A stretch of 64,000 bases of DNA from Pseudomonadota bacterium (GTDB lineage Bacteria; Pseudomonadota; Alphaproteobacteria; Sphingomonadales; Sphingomonadaceae), in contig JAEWZX010000007.1 of NCBI GenBank assembly GCA_023394965.1, positions 1-64,000 on the forward strand. Direction: 5' to 3'. The notes under the pieces were generated by a model, which did not search any database, was not told the origin of the DNA, and worked only from the letters and a program-made list of their open reading frames with translations. Positions within the stretch are counted from its first letter, which is position 1. Each line of letters starts with the position of its first letter. This document shows, piece after piece, positions 34,932-44,824 of the stretch. Made by a program: the position numbers and the translations under genes.

Positions 34932-37900
34932 CTACCTGGCGAGCAGGTTGCGTGCCATGCTGGCAACCTGTGCAAGCGTGGCAGGGGTGACTTCACCCTG
35001 GGTTTGGGCACGACCCACCATGCTGCGGAATTGCCGGATTGCAGCAGCGTGCTCCTGCGCCCATGATGAAACGGACCCAACCGGGTCTTTCTTGGCACCC
35101 TTGCGCCGTGACAATCTGCGCAGGAATTCCAACCGCATCTGCTGGAAGTCGCGGGAAAGGCCTGCCACCAGCAGTCGTTCCCACACATCTGATGGGTTCA
35201 TCATCGCAGATGTGCTCTGCGCCCAGTCGAGCCCGATTCGCTCACCCAGATCGGTAAAGGCGGCGGTCAACTCCCGCACATCGATTTCGGCGTTGAGAGA
35301 GAGTGCTGCCAGACCGACTGCACCGTCCATGTCGTACAGATGGGTGACGCGGGCGGCGAGATTATCCGGAGCACCCATTTCGACAAATTCCATCCGCAGC
35401 CTGTTCGACTGCCGGATCGAAGCATCGGTCAGCAGTTCTTCCGATCCAGTCATCAGGCGCTTCACGCGATCCTGCAGACTGGCGATCAGCTCGCTGGGCG
35501 GCTCGGTGCTGGCGCCCACGCGAATGAGATCTGCCATCTGGCTGCGCAGCGCTCCGGCCATATGGCGGAACAAGTAGATGCGCGCATCCTCCGGCATCGA
35601 CGCCGTTTCGAGTTCAACCCACAAGTCGTCCGCCCCGAACAGCCTGTCCGCGATAATGAAGGCAGCGGTGACATCGGCCAGTCCGACGCCCTCTTCTTCG
35701 GAAAGCTCGAACGGATGGACGAAACCCATGCGATTGACGAAGCGGTTCGCCAGTGCGGTCGCGATGATTTCGCGGCGCAACTGGTGGCCTTCGATCTGAG
35801 CCTTGAACTTCTTGCGCATAGGCGACGGGAAATAGTCGATCAGCAGACCGGCAACGCTGGGATCGTCGGGCAGACTGCTTTGCTCAATGGCTTCCTGCAG
35901 CACGAGCTTGGTCGAAGAGAGCAGCACCGCGAGTTCCGGGCGCGTCAGGCCCATACCGTCTGCGGTCCTGCGACCCAGCGCCTCGCTCGATGCAAGTCCC
36001 TCGGTCTGTCGATCCAGCGCGCCGCGGTCTTCCAGTGCTTCGATCAGGCGCAGTTGCGGAGGGACAGCGCCGGCTCCGCCCTGCTCGGCGATGGAAAGCG
36101 CCAGAGCCTGCAGGCGATTGTCTTCGAGCACGATCTCCGCAACCTCATCGGTCATCGACTCGAGCAACGCGACACGCTTCGGCTCGGTAAGTTTGCCCGA
36201 GCGCTTGGCCCCAGCGAGGGCGATCTTGATGTTGACCTCGTTGTCCGAACAGTCGACGCCTGCCGAATTGTCGATGAAATCGGCGTTGCACCGCCCTCCA
36301 TGCAGCGAAAACTCGATACGTGCGGCTTGGGTGATGCCGAGATTGGCGCCTTCACCGATGACTTTGGCCTGCAAGTCCGCGGCATCTACCCGCAGCGCGT
36401 CGTTGGCGTGATCACCAACCTGCACGTTATTTTCGTGGCTGGCTTTGATGTAGGTGCCGATGCCACCAAACCAGATCAGGTCGACTGGTGCCTTCAGGAT
36501 CGCAGAAATCAACGCTTCGGGTTCGATCTCGGATTGGTCGATGCCCAGCTTTGCCTGCATCGTTTTCGATAGCTTGATGCTCTTGCTATCGCGCGAAAAC
36601 ACGCCGCCACCCTTGGAAATCAGCTTGCTGTCATAATCGTCCCAGCTCGAACGTGGCAGTTCGAACAGGCGTTTCCTTTCCTTCCAGCTTGTTGCCGGAT
36701 CGGGATCGGGATCGAGGAAGATGTGCCGATGGTCGAAAGAGGCGACCAGCTTGATCGCTTTTGATAGCAGCATACCGTTGCCGAAAACGTCGCCCGACAT
36801 GTCGCCGCACCCCACGACTTCGACGCTGTCCTTCTGGACGTCGATGCCCATTTCGAGGAAGTGGCGCTGGACACTCAACCAGGCTCCCCGGGCAGTGATG
36901 CCCATGGCCTTGTGATCGTATCCCTTCGAACCGCCACTGGCGAAAGCGTCATCGAGCCAGAAATCCTTCGATTCCGCAATCGCGTTGGCCACATCGGAGA
37001 AAGTCGCCGTGCCCTTGTCGGCAGCGACAACGAAATACGGATCTTCACCATCGGTGATGACGACGTCTTCTGGATGGACGACCTTATTGTCGAGAATATT
37101 GTCGGTAACCGACAGCAGCGTGCGGATGAAAGTCTCGTAACTTTGGCGACCTTCGGCAGCCCATCCTTCACGGTCGATGGAGGGGTTGGGCAGTTGCTTG
37201 GGATAGAAGCCACCCTTGGCGCCGGTGGGCACGATTACCGCGTTTTTGACGCGCTGGGCCTTCATCAAGCCGAGAATTTCGGTGCGGAAGTCGTCGCGCC
37301 GGTCGGACCAACGTAAGCCTCCCCGTGCAACGGGACCGCTGCGCAGGTGGATGCCTTCGACGCGGCGCGAATAGACGAAGATTTCGCGATAGGGCACTGG
37401 CTTGGGAAGATTGGGTACCTTGGACGAATCGATCTTGAAGGCGAGCGCTTCGCTTGCGGTAGCGGCAAACGCATTGGTTCTGAGGATTGCATCGATCAAA
37501 GCATTGTATTGCCGTAGGAGGCGGTCATCATTGATCGCTTTGACCTTGGACAGCCCGCGCTTGATTGCGCCACGGGCTTCGTCAATCGCGGCATCGCGGC
37601 CATTGCCAAAACCGGGATCATGACGTGCGGTAAACAGAGCCACCAATGCACGGGTCACGTCCGGCGCTGCCGCTAGGGCATCGACCACTGTGTAAATGGT
37701 GAAGCTCAGCCCAACTTGACGCAGATAGCGATAGAAAGCGCGTAGCCAGTTTGCCTCGCGAGCGGAAAGTCCAGCTTCTGGCACCAGCCGATTGAACGGA
37801 TCGTTCTCCGCCTCGCCATTAAGCACCGCCGCAATGGCTTCCTCGATTGCAGAGGATCGGTCCATTAGTCCTTTCGGAGCGGCGCCGGGTTTCAGGTCGA

Positions 37901-39620
37901 GCAGGAAATCGTGGATCGTGCCCAGCCGCCCGTCATCCAACACGGTCGGCATTTCGGACTGCACATAGAAGCCAAAATCCTCCAGTGCCGGAACACCTTC
38001 GGATAGCGGCAGGCTCCCTTCCGATTGGTACAGTTTGAGACGCAGGCTGCCCTCTTGCTCCATTTCACCAAAGCACAAGCGGGCGCCGCGAACTACTTCA
38101 TCGTTTTCCGCACTGCCATTGAGATCATGGAGGCGGGAAATATCCAGCGCCGCTTCCCGCGGACCGAAGCGACCGCGAAAACCGGTTGGGAAATGGTCTG
38201 CGAAACGCAGGGCAAGGCCAGCTGCTCGGGTCGGATCTTCGATCATGCCCAGCTCGGCTTCTACCGCTTCGCTCCAGCCCCGCAGAAGAGTTTGCATCTG
38301 CTCTTCAAGCTTTGTCTCGTCCGGGGCCTGTTCGCCATCGCGAATGTCGAAGACAAACCGGAGCGTAGCAAGGTTGCCGCCTTCGACTTCGAGACTCCAG
38401 TCGAGCAGTCGCGCGGAAGCTGCTTCCTCCAGCAATGCCTGGATCTCCAGTCGCACTTGAGTCGCCACCATGTCGCGGGGCAGCCAGACAAAGGCGAAGA
38501 GGTGGCGCGCAAGCGGAGCTTCTACAAGAGCAAGGCGCGGACGCGGCCGATCGACGAGGCTCATCATCGTCGTCGCAACACGCTCGACGTCTTCATCGGA
38601 AAACCCGATCAGCAGATCGTGGGGAAGGGCGGTCAGGGCGTGAACCAGTGCTTTCCCAGCATGGCCTGTTTCATCGAAACCATGCTGTTCGCGCAGCGTG
38701 TCGAGCTGGCGCCGCAGGCGCGGCACGCTACGCGGTGGTGCAGCTAGGGCCGCACTCGTCCACACCCCAGCATGGACCGAAAGCGCTGCCACCTTTCCAT
38801 CTTTCTCAAGCGGAACGATGAACAGATCCAGCGGAACCCGGCGGTGAACATTGCTGAGGTGGTTGGCCTTGATGATGAGCAATCGGCGCCCATCCTTGCT
38901 TTTGTCGAACCATTCGAATGCCCGTTCGAAAGAAGCCTGAGCGAGCAAGTCCTGCGTGCTCTTGCGGCATATGCCTCGAGCATCCTGCTGGCTGCCGTCG
39001 CGCATCCGCACAACATGGCCGAGTTGGGTCAGCATTCCCGAATTCAGCCATTCGAGCAGTTCGGCGCCTTCATCGTCCGTCCGGCGAATACGCTGGGCGT
39101 CTTCAGTCATCGCTTCCCGCATGTCGGCCCAGTCGCTCACCGCCGCCCTTACATCGGCGAGCGTTTCCTTGAGACTGTCCTGAAGTTGCCGACGCGTTTT
39201 GGCATCGACGCGAGGAGCCTCGATATAGATCATCGACTCCCAATAGGCGTCTTCCGGATCGCCATCGGGAATGCCAGTCAGCCTGCCGTCACCGTTCCGC
39301 TCGACCGGGATGACGGGGTGGACCAGCCGATCGATCGAAAGGCCGAGCGCCGCGATAGTGGCGGCTATTGAGTCGACCAGGAACGGCATGTCGTCATTCA
39401 CGATGGCGATGCGGGTCAGACGGCGTTCGTCGCTGATGCTCTCGATCGCCATGGAAGAGCGGCCTAGAGTGCGATCCGCCGCGAGCGCGCCAATAAAATC
39501 GGCGGCATCGGCCAGGCGCGCTTTATCGAACGGGGTATCGCCGCTCAGCAGCGATTGCCGCATCCTTTCTGTGATGGCTTTTTGGAGTTTGCCGGGAAGT
39601 GATGCAGTCTTCGAACCCAT
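34932..39620 (-). CDS. gdhB: NAD-dependent glutamate dehydrogenase, large type
   Basis: This 1562-residue protein is the large bacterial type of NAD-specific glutamate dehydrogenase, which converts glutamate to 2-oxoglutarate and ammonia. The N-terminal 700 residues are regulatory (ACT-like parts such as RLTRIAIVNDDMPFLVDSIAATIAAL). The catalytic core includes GGLRWSDRRDDFRTEILGLMKAQRVKNAVIVPTGAKGGF near residue 780, GCGDMSGDVFGNGMLLS and FGGIGTYIKASHEN. The C-terminal helical part completes the family's usual length. An AGGAGAG site precedes the ATG. It stands alone on its strand. With glnE in the same window, two points of nitrogen control are present. Confidence 0.96.
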   Translation of the reverse strand: MGSKTASLPGKLQKAITERMRQSLLSGDTPFDKARLADAADFIGALAADRTLGRSSMAIESISDERRLTRIAIVNDDMPFLVDSIAATIAALGLSIDRLVHPVIPVERNGDGRLTGIPDGDPEDAYWESMIYIEAPRVDAKTRRQLQDSLKETLADVRAAVSDWADMREAMTEDAQRIRRTDDEGAELLEWLNSGMLTQLGHVVRMRDGSQQDARGICRKSTQDLLAQASFERAFEWFDKSKDGRRLLIIKANHLSNVHRRVPLDLFIVPLEKDGKVAALSVHAGVWTSAALAAPPRSVPRLRRQLDTLREQHGFDETGHAGKALVHALTALPHDLLIGFSDEDVERVATTMMSLVDRPRPRLALVEAPLARHLFAFVWLPRDMVATQVRLEIQALLEEAASARLLDWSLEVEGGNLATLRFVFDIRDGEQAPDETKLEEQMQTLLRGWSEAVEAELGMIEDPTRAAGLALRFADHFPTGFRGRFGPREAALDISRLHDLNGSAENDEVVRGARLCFGEMEQEGSLRLKLYQSEGSLPLSEGVPALEDFGFYVQSEMPTVLDDGRLGTIHDFLLDLKPGAAPKGLMDRSSAIEEAIAAVLNGEAENDPFNRLVPEAGLSAREANWLRAFYRYLRQVGLSFTIYTVVDALAAAPDVTRALVALFTARHDPGFGNGRDAAIDEARGAIKRGLSKVKAINDDRLLRQYNALIDAILRTNAFAATASEALAFKIDSSKVPNLPKPVPYREIFVYSRRVEGIHLRSGPVARGGLRWSDRRDDFRTEILGLMKAQRVKNAVIVPTGAKGGFYPKQLPNPSIDREGWAAEGRQSYETFIRTLLSVTDNILDNKVVHPEDVVITDGEDPYFVVAADKGTATFSDVANAIAESKDFWLDDAFASGGSKGYDHKAMGITARGAWLSVQRHFLEMGIDVQKDSVEVVGCGDMSGDVFGNGMLLSKAIKLVASFDHRHIFLDPDPDPATSWKERKRLFELPRSSWDDYDSKLISKGGGVFSRDSKSIKLSKTMQAKLGIDQSEIEPEALISAILKAPVDLIWFGGIGTYIKASHENNVQVGDHANDALRVDAADLQAKVIGEGANLGITQAARIEFSLHGGRCNADFIDNSAGVDCSDNEVNIKIALAGAKRSGKLTEPKRVALLESMTDEVAEIVLEDNRLQALALSIAEQGGAGAVPPQLRLIEALEDRGALDRQTEGLASSEALGRRTADGMGLTRPELAVLLSSTKLVLQEAIEQSSLPDDPSVAGLLIDYFPSPMRKKFKAQIEGHQLRREIIATALANRFVNRMGFVHPFELSEEEGVGLADVTAAFIIADRLFGADDLWVELETASMPEDARIYLFRHMAGALRSQMADLIRVGASTEPPSELIASLQDRVKRLMTGSEELLTDASIRQSNRLRMEFVEMGAPDNLAARVTHLYDMDGAVGLAALSLNAEIDVRELTAAFTDLGERIGLDWAQSTSAMMNPSDVWERLLVAGLSRDFQQMRLEFLRRLSRRKGAKKDPVGSVSSWAQEHAAAIRQFRSMVGRAQTQGEVTPATLAQVASMARNLLAR

Positions 39621-39798
39621 GAGAGCCTCTCTCCTGCGGGCGCATGATCGTTTCCGCGCCGCGAAATATTCGAGTCGTGTGTGTCACGACTTTCATCACG
39701 CGCCTAGGCCGGTTGGTAACGCCTATCAAGGCGGCTGATGGCAAATCTTGCAAACGTATGCGAAAGCTGAGACGAACCGCCTTGCCGCTACGGCATGC

Positions 39799-40776
39799 CT
39801 AACGCTGGAGAGCGCTCAACGCGAGTTCGAGCGAGTGATTGCGGGCCTGTGGGTCATACATGCTGCCGCCGAATATTATCTCGTCGGCGCCGGTGCGGTG
39901 GATGAAGGCCATCACTGTCTCTGCAGCCTGTTGTGGTGTACCGATCGCACTTGCCTGGCCGATGTGGGCGAGCATGGCCTGCGCTTGGGGCGGCAGGCTG
40001 TCGCGATAGCTGCGGACGGGTGGCGGGAGCTTGCCCGGCTTGCCGGTGCGCAGCGCCACGAAGGACTGCAACTGGGAGCTCGCGAGGTATTCCGCCTCTT
40101 CTTCGGTATCGGCGACGAACAGATTCATGGCAGCCATTACATGCGGTTTGTCACACGCATCGGAGGGTTGGAATTCATGCCGATACAGCTCCAGCGCTGC
40201 ATCGAGGTGGTCGGGTGCGAAATGGCTGGCGAAAGCATAGGGCATGCCGAGCTTCGCTGCGAGCTGTGCGCCGAACAGGCTCGACCCCAGCATCCAGAAT
40301 TCCGGCCTGGCACCAAGCCCGGGGCTCGGGTGGATGGCGGTCTCACCCGCCATAAATGCCATCAGCTCGACCACGTCCTGAGGAAACATTTCCGCAGCGC
40401 GATGAAGGTCCTTGCGGAGCGCCCGCTGAAGTTCGGGGCCAGCCCCCGGGGCGCGCCCAAGACCCAAGTCAATCCGGCCTGGAAACAGCGCATCGAGCGT
40501 TCCGAACTGTTCGGCTATCTGGAAAGGGGTATGATTGGGCAGCATTATGCCGCCTGATCCGATGCGAATGGTCGAAGTCGCATTGCCGATATGTGCCAGC
40601 ACCACCGAAGTGGCACCGCCCGCGATACCATCCATGGCGTGGTGTTCCGCAACCCAGAAGCGTTTGCAGCCGACACTTTCAGCTGTTCTGGCCAGTGATG
40701 TGGCAGCATCGAACGCTTCCCCAAGCGTGCCTCCTTCACGTACCGGAACGAGATCAAGAATGGAAAATTCGGTCAC
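39799..40776 (-). CDS. Luciferase-like flavin-dependent monooxygenase
   Basis: A 325-residue TIM-barrel protein of the LLM class, using FMN or F420. Family marks are the N-terminal SILDLVPVREG, WVAEHHAMDGIAGG, IRIGSGGIMLPNHTPFQIAEQFGTLDALFPGRIDLGLGRAPG and the C-terminal GTPQQAAE. The RIDLGLGRAPG type is the MsnO8/YhbW-like group, commonly annotated with unknown substrate. It is the last gene of a leftward run; its ATG overlaps the TPR gene's stop by four bases. Confidence 0.9.
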   Translation of the reverse strand: MTEFSILDLVPVREGGTLGEAFDAATSLARTAESVGCKRFWVAEHHAMDGIAGGATSVVLAHIGNATSTIRIGSGGIMLPNHTPFQIAEQFGTLDALFPGRIDLGLGRAPGAGPELQRALRKDLHRAAEMFPQDVVELMAFMAGETAIHPSPGLGARPEFWMLGSSLFGAQLAAKLGMPYAFASHFAPDHLDAALELYRHEFQPSDACDKPHVMAAMNLFVADTEEEAEYLASSQLQSFVALRTGKPGKLPPPVRSYRDSLPPQAQAMLAHIGQASAIGTPQQAAETVMAFIHRTGADEIIFGGSMYDPQARNHSLELALSALQR

Positions 40777-41612
40777 GATTGCAATTGCTCCAGATAACCA
40801 CGCGCCCGATTTGCCTCTTCGCTATCGGGCGCCACCAGCAGAACGGAATCAAAGCTGCGACGTGCTTCATCGTCACGGCCGGAAAGGGCCGCGATGACGC
40901 CGGCCTCCAGCCCGACGGCGGGATCTTGCGGCGCCAGCAAGGCTGCCTGCGCAATCTGTTCGCGTGCTTCCCCCAACCGCTCGAGGCGGCGTGAGAGCGT
41001 GGCCGACAATAGCCAGGCGCGTGCATTCTCAGGGTCGCTGGCGCGCGCATCGGCCAGGGCGGTGACGGCTTGATCGTTCCGGCCCAAGGCGACCAGTGCG
41101 CGGGCCCGATCGACCGAAACGCTCGCCAGGAGTACCGTATCGCCAGCCTGTGTTGCGTAACTTATCGCGCGGGCAAAGGCGATTTCGCCGATGGCTGGCT
41201 TGCCTTGGGCCATCGCGGCATTGCCAGACATCGCAGATAATCGCGCCTGATAGGCGGGCGCGCCATCGGGAACTTCCCCCGCGGCAAGGTCGAAGGCTTG
41301 TTGAGCTCCTTCGAAATCCTCAAGTCGGACCAGCGCGAGCCCCAGGCAGTGGGCCGACTGGGCGAGTTCGAGTTCATTTTCGGCAGTCTCGCGCCACTTC
41401 TGCGCCATGTCACTGGCTGCTTCCGGGTTGTCGGCAGCCAGAGTAACGCATTCGGCCAGCTTTCCGTTGGACGCACGGACCGCGCTTTTTATAGCTTCCT
41501 GGCTCTTTTGTGACGAGCGCTCGCGCATCTCCTCAGGCAGATCGGGAAAGGGAGTGACCGTGGGGGCGGGGCCCACCTGCATGAGCAGCAGAGCGAGAGC
41601 AGAGGCAATCAT
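40773..41612 (-). CDS. TPR-repeat protein with signal peptide
   Basis: A 279-residue helical protein with a short hydrophobic start (MIASALALLLMQVG) that should export or anchor it. From about residue 85 on it shows tetratricopeptide-type repeats (ARALVALGRNDQAVTALADARASDP; LSGRDDEARRSFDSVLLVAPDS), which bind partner proteins. It overlaps both neighbours by four bases and is therefore coupled to the hydrolase and the flavin oxidoreductase. No specific function can be assigned. Confidence 0.78.
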   Translation of the reverse strand: MIASALALLLMQVGPAPTVTPFPDLPEEMRERSSQKSQEAIKSAVRASNGKLAECVTLAADNPEAASDMAQKWRETAENELELAQSAHCLGLALVRLEDFEGAQQAFDLAAGEVPDGAPAYQARLSAMSGNAAMAQGKPAIGEIAFARAISYATQAGDTVLLASVSVDRARALVALGRNDQAVTALADARASDPENARAWLLSATLSRRLERLGEAREQIAQAALLAPQDPAVGLEAGVIAALSGRDDEARRSFDSVLLVAPDSEEANRARGYLEQLQS

Positions 41613-42352
41613 GAGAGGCCTTTCGAAAGTGCGTCGACGGTCTGCAGAAGCAGGGCGATATCCTGCTCCCGCGACAGCCGGTGGTCGCCGTCCTTTATCA
41701 AGGTGACCTGTATGTCGTCAGAACGAAGCGCATCTGCGAGTCTCAGGCTGATTTCCCAAGGCACGTCCTCGTCGCGCTGGCCATGAATCAGGCGCACGGG
41801 TGCATCGATCGGGATTTCGCTGCCCAGCAGCAATTGCGCCTGACCGTCGGCAAAGAAGCCGGGGTATATCGGCGTGGGATCGGGGCCATAGGGGTTTTCG
41901 TCGAAGACCGGCTGCCCGGCGTCCAGTTGCTTTTTGTCTTCAGCGGAACGGCCCCAATCGGTGAAGTCGGGCGCAGAGGCGATGCCGACTATCCCGGCGA
42001 GTTTGTTATCCAAATACATACCGGCGAGCAGCATCAACCAACCGCCCATCGAGGATCCTACAAGGACCACCGGTTCGTCTATCAATGCGTCGATCAGGGC
42101 CAGCACTTCTTCGCGCCATCTGGACAGGGTGCCATCGGCGAAATCGCCACCGCTCTGGCCGCATCCCGAATAATCGAGCAGCAGGCAGGCCCGCCCCTTT
42201 TCGCGGGCCCAGTCGTACAGCGCGTTTGCCTTGCTGCCGGCCATGTCGGACATATAGCCGGGCAGGAAAACGAGCGCGGGGCCGGTGCCGCGAATATGGC
42301 GATAGGCGATGCGCCTTCCATCGGGCATCATGAACTGTTTTGTATCGAACAT
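41609..42352 (-). CDS. Alpha/beta-fold hydrolase
   Basis: A 247-residue serine hydrolase: oxyanion region FLPGYMSDMAGSK, nucleophile elbow GSSMGG (about residue 100), acid in HGQRDEDVPW and terminal His in DGDHRLS. The family covers esterases, depalmitoylase-like (BEM46/ABHD10-like) and peptidase-like members. The ATG at 42352 starts the natural fold; a TTG at 42388 would add 12 residues and sit four bases after the protease stop. It is in one run with the M48 protease upstream and the TPR gene downstream. Confidence 0.87.
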   Translation of the reverse strand: MFDTKQFMMPDGRRIAYRHIRGTGPALVFLPGYMSDMAGSKANALYDWAREKGRACLLLDYSGCGQSGGDFADGTLSRWREEVLALIDALIDEPVVLVGSSMGGWLMLLAGMYLDNKLAGIVGIASAPDFTDWGRSAEDKKQLDAGQPVFDENPYGPDPTPIYPGFFADGQAQLLLGSEIPIDAPVRLIHGQRDEDVPWEISLRLADALRSDDIQVTLIKDGDHRLSREQDIALLLQTVDALSKGLS

Positions 42353-42392
42353 CAGCGGGGATGTCGGGCCGCAATCGGACGATTGCAAGTTT

Positions 42393-43466
42393 TCAGAAAA
42401 AGTCGAACTCTTCCACGTCCGGATCGTCGGCGCAGATGGATTTCAGCGCCTTGAATTCCTCTTCGCTGAGGACGGGGGGATAGTCCGCTCCCTTACGGGC
42501 GGCAGCGCGGTAGGCTTTGGCCCGTTCGCCGGACGACGGGTGGCTCGCCATCCAGCCGAGCAGGGAGGAATCGCCGCTGTCGCCATGGTCCTTGGCCAAG
42601 CGGTCGAAGAAACCGGCGGCGCCAAGCGGCGAAATATCGGCTTCGGCCATGCGGGCGCGGGCATATTCGTCGGCTTCACGCTCGGCATCGCGCGAATAGC
42701 CCATCGACGCCAGCCCGACGGCCCCGTTGGTCACACCCGAATCCGCCCCTGCCAGCAGGATCGACAGGCCGAACTGCCGGAGCAGCGCGGTCATCACATG
42801 GCGTTCGCGGACATGGCCGACCTCGTGGCCGAGCACGCCCGCCAGCTCTTCGGGGCTTTCCGCCTGCTGCACCAGCCCATCGAAGATCAGCACCTGGCTG
42901 CCGGGCAGGGCGACGGCATTGACCATGTCCATATTGGCAATGCCAGCGCGCACTTTTTCGCGTTCCGGGTCGACCTTGGCCAGCAGCTTGGCAAGGGCTG
43001 CATCGCCTTGCGGCGTGTGGCAGATGCGGCCGCCGAAATCGCCCACCATGGCATCACCGATATTGCGTTCCCAGCTCGCCGGAATACGCGGGCCGAGCCA
43101 GTCCGGTGCAGTCATGAACAAGGCGACGGCCGCGGCGCTGGTGACGGCGAAGATCGCCGCGGCCTTGCCCAGACCCAGCCGGTCCACCCAGGCGCCATAT
43201 TCGCTCCGCCCCGGTAGCTGGGCAGCAAGGCCCGGCGGCAGATCGTCGGGCAGGATCAGCCGGAAATCCGGCATGCTTTCGCTGCGATAGACAAGGCGAC
43301 CCGGCCGGGTTTCGCCATAGCGCAGGTCTTTCGCATCCAGATCGATTCGGGAGGTCGGGGCGTCCAGCACCATGCGGCCCCGGCCGTCCCAGTTCAGCAC
43401 TCCGGAATGGCGGACCGCATTGGTGCCGTCATACCATTCGGCGGAAATGGTGAAGGCCGTGTCCAT
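42393..43466 (-). CDS. M48-family zinc metalloprotease, membrane-anchored
   Basis: A 357-residue protein. The first 100 residues form a beta-rich domain, then one membrane helix (about 105-125) precedes an M48 peptidase domain with HEVGH (about residue 213) and the downstream zinc Glu in SRDAEREADEYA. The start ATG at 43466 lies five bases after the DUF898 stop. M48 proteases handle envelope protein quality control. Pairing with a YjgN/DUF898 membrane protein is seen in other Proteobacteria, as far as I recall. Confidence 0.87.
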   Translation of the reverse strand: MDTAFTISAEWYDGTNAVRHSGVLNWDGRGRMVLDAPTSRIDLDAKDLRYGETRPGRLVYRSESMPDFRLILPDDLPPGLAAQLPGRSEYGAWVDRLGLGKAAAIFAVTSAAAVALFMTAPDWLGPRIPASWERNIGDAMVGDFGGRICHTPQGDAALAKLLAKVDPEREKVRAGIANMDMVNAVALPGSQVLIFDGLVQQAESPEELAGVLGHEVGHVRERHVMTALLRQFGLSILLAGADSGVTNGAVGLASMGYSRDAEREADEYARARMAEADISPLGAAGFFDRLAKDHGDSGDSSLLGWMASHPSSGERAKAYRAAARKGADYPPVLSEEEFKALKSICADDPDVEEFDFF

Positions 43467-43470
43467 CGGG

Positions 43471-44562
43471 TCAGATCGCGCCCATGTCGAAGGCGTCGAG
43501 CAGGCCTTCGCCATGTCTGGCGGTTCTGGTTTGCGACTGGGTCAGCTCGTCGAGCAATATCTCGCCGCCAGCTTCCAGATGGGTCACGAAGAATTTCCAG
43601 TGGCGGTAGGACAGAAAGATGAATCCCAGTCCGAAAGTGAAGACGACCAGCAGCGCATCGCCGATCAGCAGTTTGATCCAGTCCATCGTGGCCGCTTCGA
43701 AACTGAAATGCAGATCGCGCCAGCGCGTGGCGCCCACCACCTCGCGATAGAATTTCGCATAGAAGGCCACGGCAATCAGACCGAGGCCGATATAGAAGAA
43801 CAGGACGACGCCGGCGAGGCCCACCAGGCCGCCGATGGCAGTGCCCTCCTCTCCGCCGATGCCGTAGCCGGCAAGCATGCCCATGCCGGCCATGATCAGG
43901 GCACCGACGAACATTACGAAGGGGGCAAGATAAAACAGCAGGAAACGCGTGAACACGCCGCCGGATTCGGCATTCGCTTCGAATGGGAAAGGGCCGAAGC
44001 TCATCTTGCTCCAGCGTTCGTTCCACAGGCTGGTCATCGACCAGGGAATCAGCAGGCCCACGGGCAGCCAGCCCACCAGCGTCTTCCACATGTAGGAGAT
44101 GCCGAACGCAAAGCCGCCACTGTCGCTGCCGCCGCGAATGCCGCGCCAGCGGGTGCGCGACAGGCGATAGCGAAGCGCGCGAAAGCGGGCGACGCCGCCC
44201 AGGTAGAATATGGTCACCAGCGCCACAACACCGAGCCCGGCCCCGATCGTTTCATATCCGCGCGCGATCAGTGCCTGCGCCACGAAGGAGAGACCGAAGT
44301 AGGGCAGGCCGAACAGGAAAATGACAATCACGAAGCCCAGGAACAGTTCCATTCCCGTGCCCGCCCATTCCAGATGTTCATCGACGAAGCGGGTGCGCGA
44401 CCACAGATACCGCCGTTCGCGCGCGGTCGCCCAAAAACGATAGATGCCCAGCGTGACGATCGTCAGCAGCAGGTTGGGCAGCGCGATCCGCGCGAAATCT
44501 TTCCAGTTTCCTTCGAAAGCAAACGCGCTGTCGGCGCCTTCCATGGCGTGCGGCCCCTGCAT
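43471..44562 (-). CDS. YjgN-like DUF898 membrane protein
   Basis: A 363-residue inner-membrane protein with about seven to eight helices. Family blocks are FEGNWKDFARIALPNLLLTIVTLGIYRFWATARERRYLW near the N-terminus and a related second copy, LIGDALLVVFTFGLGFIFLSYRHWKFFVTHLE, near the C-terminus. That is the internal duplication of DUF898/YjgN. Function unknown. I start at ATG 44562, which has GAAGGG about seven bases upstream; the TTG at 44568 is less likely. It heads the run leading to the M48 protease. Confidence 0.85.
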   Translation of the reverse strand: MQGPHAMEGADSAFAFEGNWKDFARIALPNLLLTIVTLGIYRFWATARERRYLWSRTRFVDEHLEWAGTGMELFLGFVIVIFLFGLPYFGLSFVAQALIARGYETIGAGLGVVALVTIFYLGGVARFRALRYRLSRTRWRGIRGGSDSGGFAFGISYMWKTLVGWLPVGLLIPWSMTSLWNERWSKMSFGPFPFEANAESGGVFTRFLLFYLAPFVMFVGALIMAGMGMLAGYGIGGEEGTAIGGLVGLAGVVLFFYIGLGLIAVAFYAKFYREVVGATRWRDLHFSFEAATMDWIKLLIGDALLVVFTFGLGFIFLSYRHWKFFVTHLEAGGEILLDELTQSQTRTARHGEGLLDAFDMGAI

Positions 44563-44629
44563 AACCAAACCCTTCGATCCTTTGCCGCGTGGTCGGGGAT
44601 CGAAGGGGCGGTGTCAATCGGCGCGCGCT

Positions 44630-44824
44630 TTATTGATCGCGCAGAAAGATGTCCTCGATTGCCATTCCGAAGATATCGGCAATGCGGAAGGCCAGCGGGA
44701 GCGACGGGTCATAGCGCCCGGTCTCGATGGCATTGACGCTCTGGCGCGAGACGTCGAGCCGGGTGGCAAGATCCTGCTGGCTCCAGTCGCGCTCGGCGCG
44801 CAGCACCTTGAGGCGGTTTTTCAT
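44630..44824 (-). CDS. Small XRE-type HTH regulator
   Basis: A 64-residue protein consisting almost only of a Cro/CI helix-turn-helix (RDWSQQDLATRLDVSRQSVNAIETGRYDP), with the short YozG-type ending ADIFGMAIEDIFLRD. Such proteins repress the operon they belong to. The ATG overlaps the stop of the 193-residue membrane protein by four bases. A perfect operator-like palindrome (45869-45886) lies at the head of the operon. Confidence 0.9.
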   Translation of the reverse strand: MKNRLKVLRAERDWSQQDLATRLDVSRQSVNAIETGRYDPSLPLAFRIADIFGMAIEDIFLRDQ

